6,279 bases of DNA from Caldilineaceae bacterium (GTDB lineage Bacteria; Chloroflexota; Anaerolineae; Caldilineales; Caldilineaceae): assembly GCA_015494005.1 (NCBI GenBank), contig WGCB01000338.1:1-6279 (forward strand). The letters are read 5' to 3'. Below the pieces are notes generated by a model, which saw nothing but the letters and a program-made list of their open reading frames with translations, did no database searches and had not been told where the DNA came from. The first letter of the stretch is position 1, and every line of letters starts with the position of its first letter. This document shows positions 6,121 through 6,279 of the stretch, piece after piece. The position numbers were made by a program, and so were the translations under genes.

Positions 6121-6279
6121 ATGACGCGACCACAGTGGGCCAAGCTCCTCCTCTGGCTGGCCACCTCCGCCGGAGCCATCGCCTTCATCCTCTTCCTGGT
6201 CACCAGGACGCCGGAGCCCCCATCCCAGGAGACGGAGTTCTTTTCGCCCCCAGCCGCCACCTACCAGCCCATCTCCACC
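6121..6279 (+). CDS. N-terminal fragment of a single-span membrane protein, cut by the window end
   Basis: The frame opens with ATG one base after the dehydratase stop (TGA-C-ATG) and stays open for 53 codons to the window edge. The visible protein has a short basic N-terminus (MTRPQWAK), one hydrophobic segment at about 9-26 (LLLWLATSAGAIAFILFL), a basic VTR stop-transfer, and then a Pro/Glu/Ser/Thr-rich stretch. This fits a signal anchor or uncleaved signal peptide with most of the protein outside the cytoplasm. No strong ribosome site is seen, so translation is probably coupled to the dehydratase. The tight spacing suggests the same operon and a role in glycan assembly, export or surface display. 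The family cannot be named from this fragment. Confidence 0.65.
   Translation, partial: MTRPQWAKLLLWLATSAGAIAFILFLVTRTPEPPSQETEFFSPPAATYQPIST

Noticed and set aside
2031..6260. A stop-free reading frame of about 4.2 kb on the minus strand, antisense to the whole operon.
   Set aside because: Its translation is Gly/Arg/His/Gln-rich with no recognisable domain, while the plus strand encodes three well-known families with all motifs. Very high third-position GC suppresses stops in the antisense frame.

Overview
This window looks like a piece of a high-GC bacterial chromosome carrying a cell-envelope or exopolysaccharide locus. The four rightward genes are very GC-rich at third codon positions. 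The one leftward gene and the 0.5-kb gap between the two directions are visibly less so. A tentative placement is Chloroflexota, near Caldilinea or Litorilinea. It rests on the base composition and on a YIPLVL motif just after the signal peptide of the leftward gene; similar YLPLV-type segments are familiar in secreted Chloroflexota proteins. No marker gene in the window proves this.

Layout: (1) bases 23-1459, minus strand, encode a secreted right-handed beta-helix protein. (2) Bases 1460-2006 are a divergent control region. It has a good sigma70-type promoter facing right (1710-1738), a direct repeat abutting its -35 box, a perfect 12-bp tandem repeat upstream of the leftward gene, a 13-bp palindrome, and a stable hairpin in the rightward mRNA leader. 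(3) Bases 2007-6279, plus strand, form a tight run of four genes: a DegT/DnrJ/EryC1/StrS sugar aminotransferase, a small membrane phosphoglycosyl transferase, a membrane-anchored nucleotide-sugar 4,6-dehydratase of the WbpM/PglF/CapD type, and the first 53 codons of a single-span membrane protein cut by the window end. Gaps are 54, 57 (or 24) and 1 base, with no terminator seen between genes, so one transcript is likely.

Together the three enzymes match the opening steps of a lipid-linked glycan pathway. The dehydratase would turn UDP-GlcNAc (or a related UDP-HexNAc) into a 4-keto-6-deoxy sugar. The aminotransferase would put an amine on C4. The phosphoglycosyl transferase would load the resulting sugar phosphate onto undecaprenyl phosphate. 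This mirrors PglF-PglE-PglC of the N,N'-diacetylbacillosamine pathway, but no PglD-like acetyltransferase is present here. The first sugar may therefore keep a free amine, as in AAT-Gal-initiated polysaccharides, or the acetyltransferase may lie outside the window. The divergent beta-helix protein could bind or modify the exported polysaccharide, but that is guilt by association.

No RNA gene, CRISPR array, insertion sequence or att site was recognised. The families are known ones. The least explained material is the repeat-rich divergent control region and the composition drop inside the beta-helix gene.
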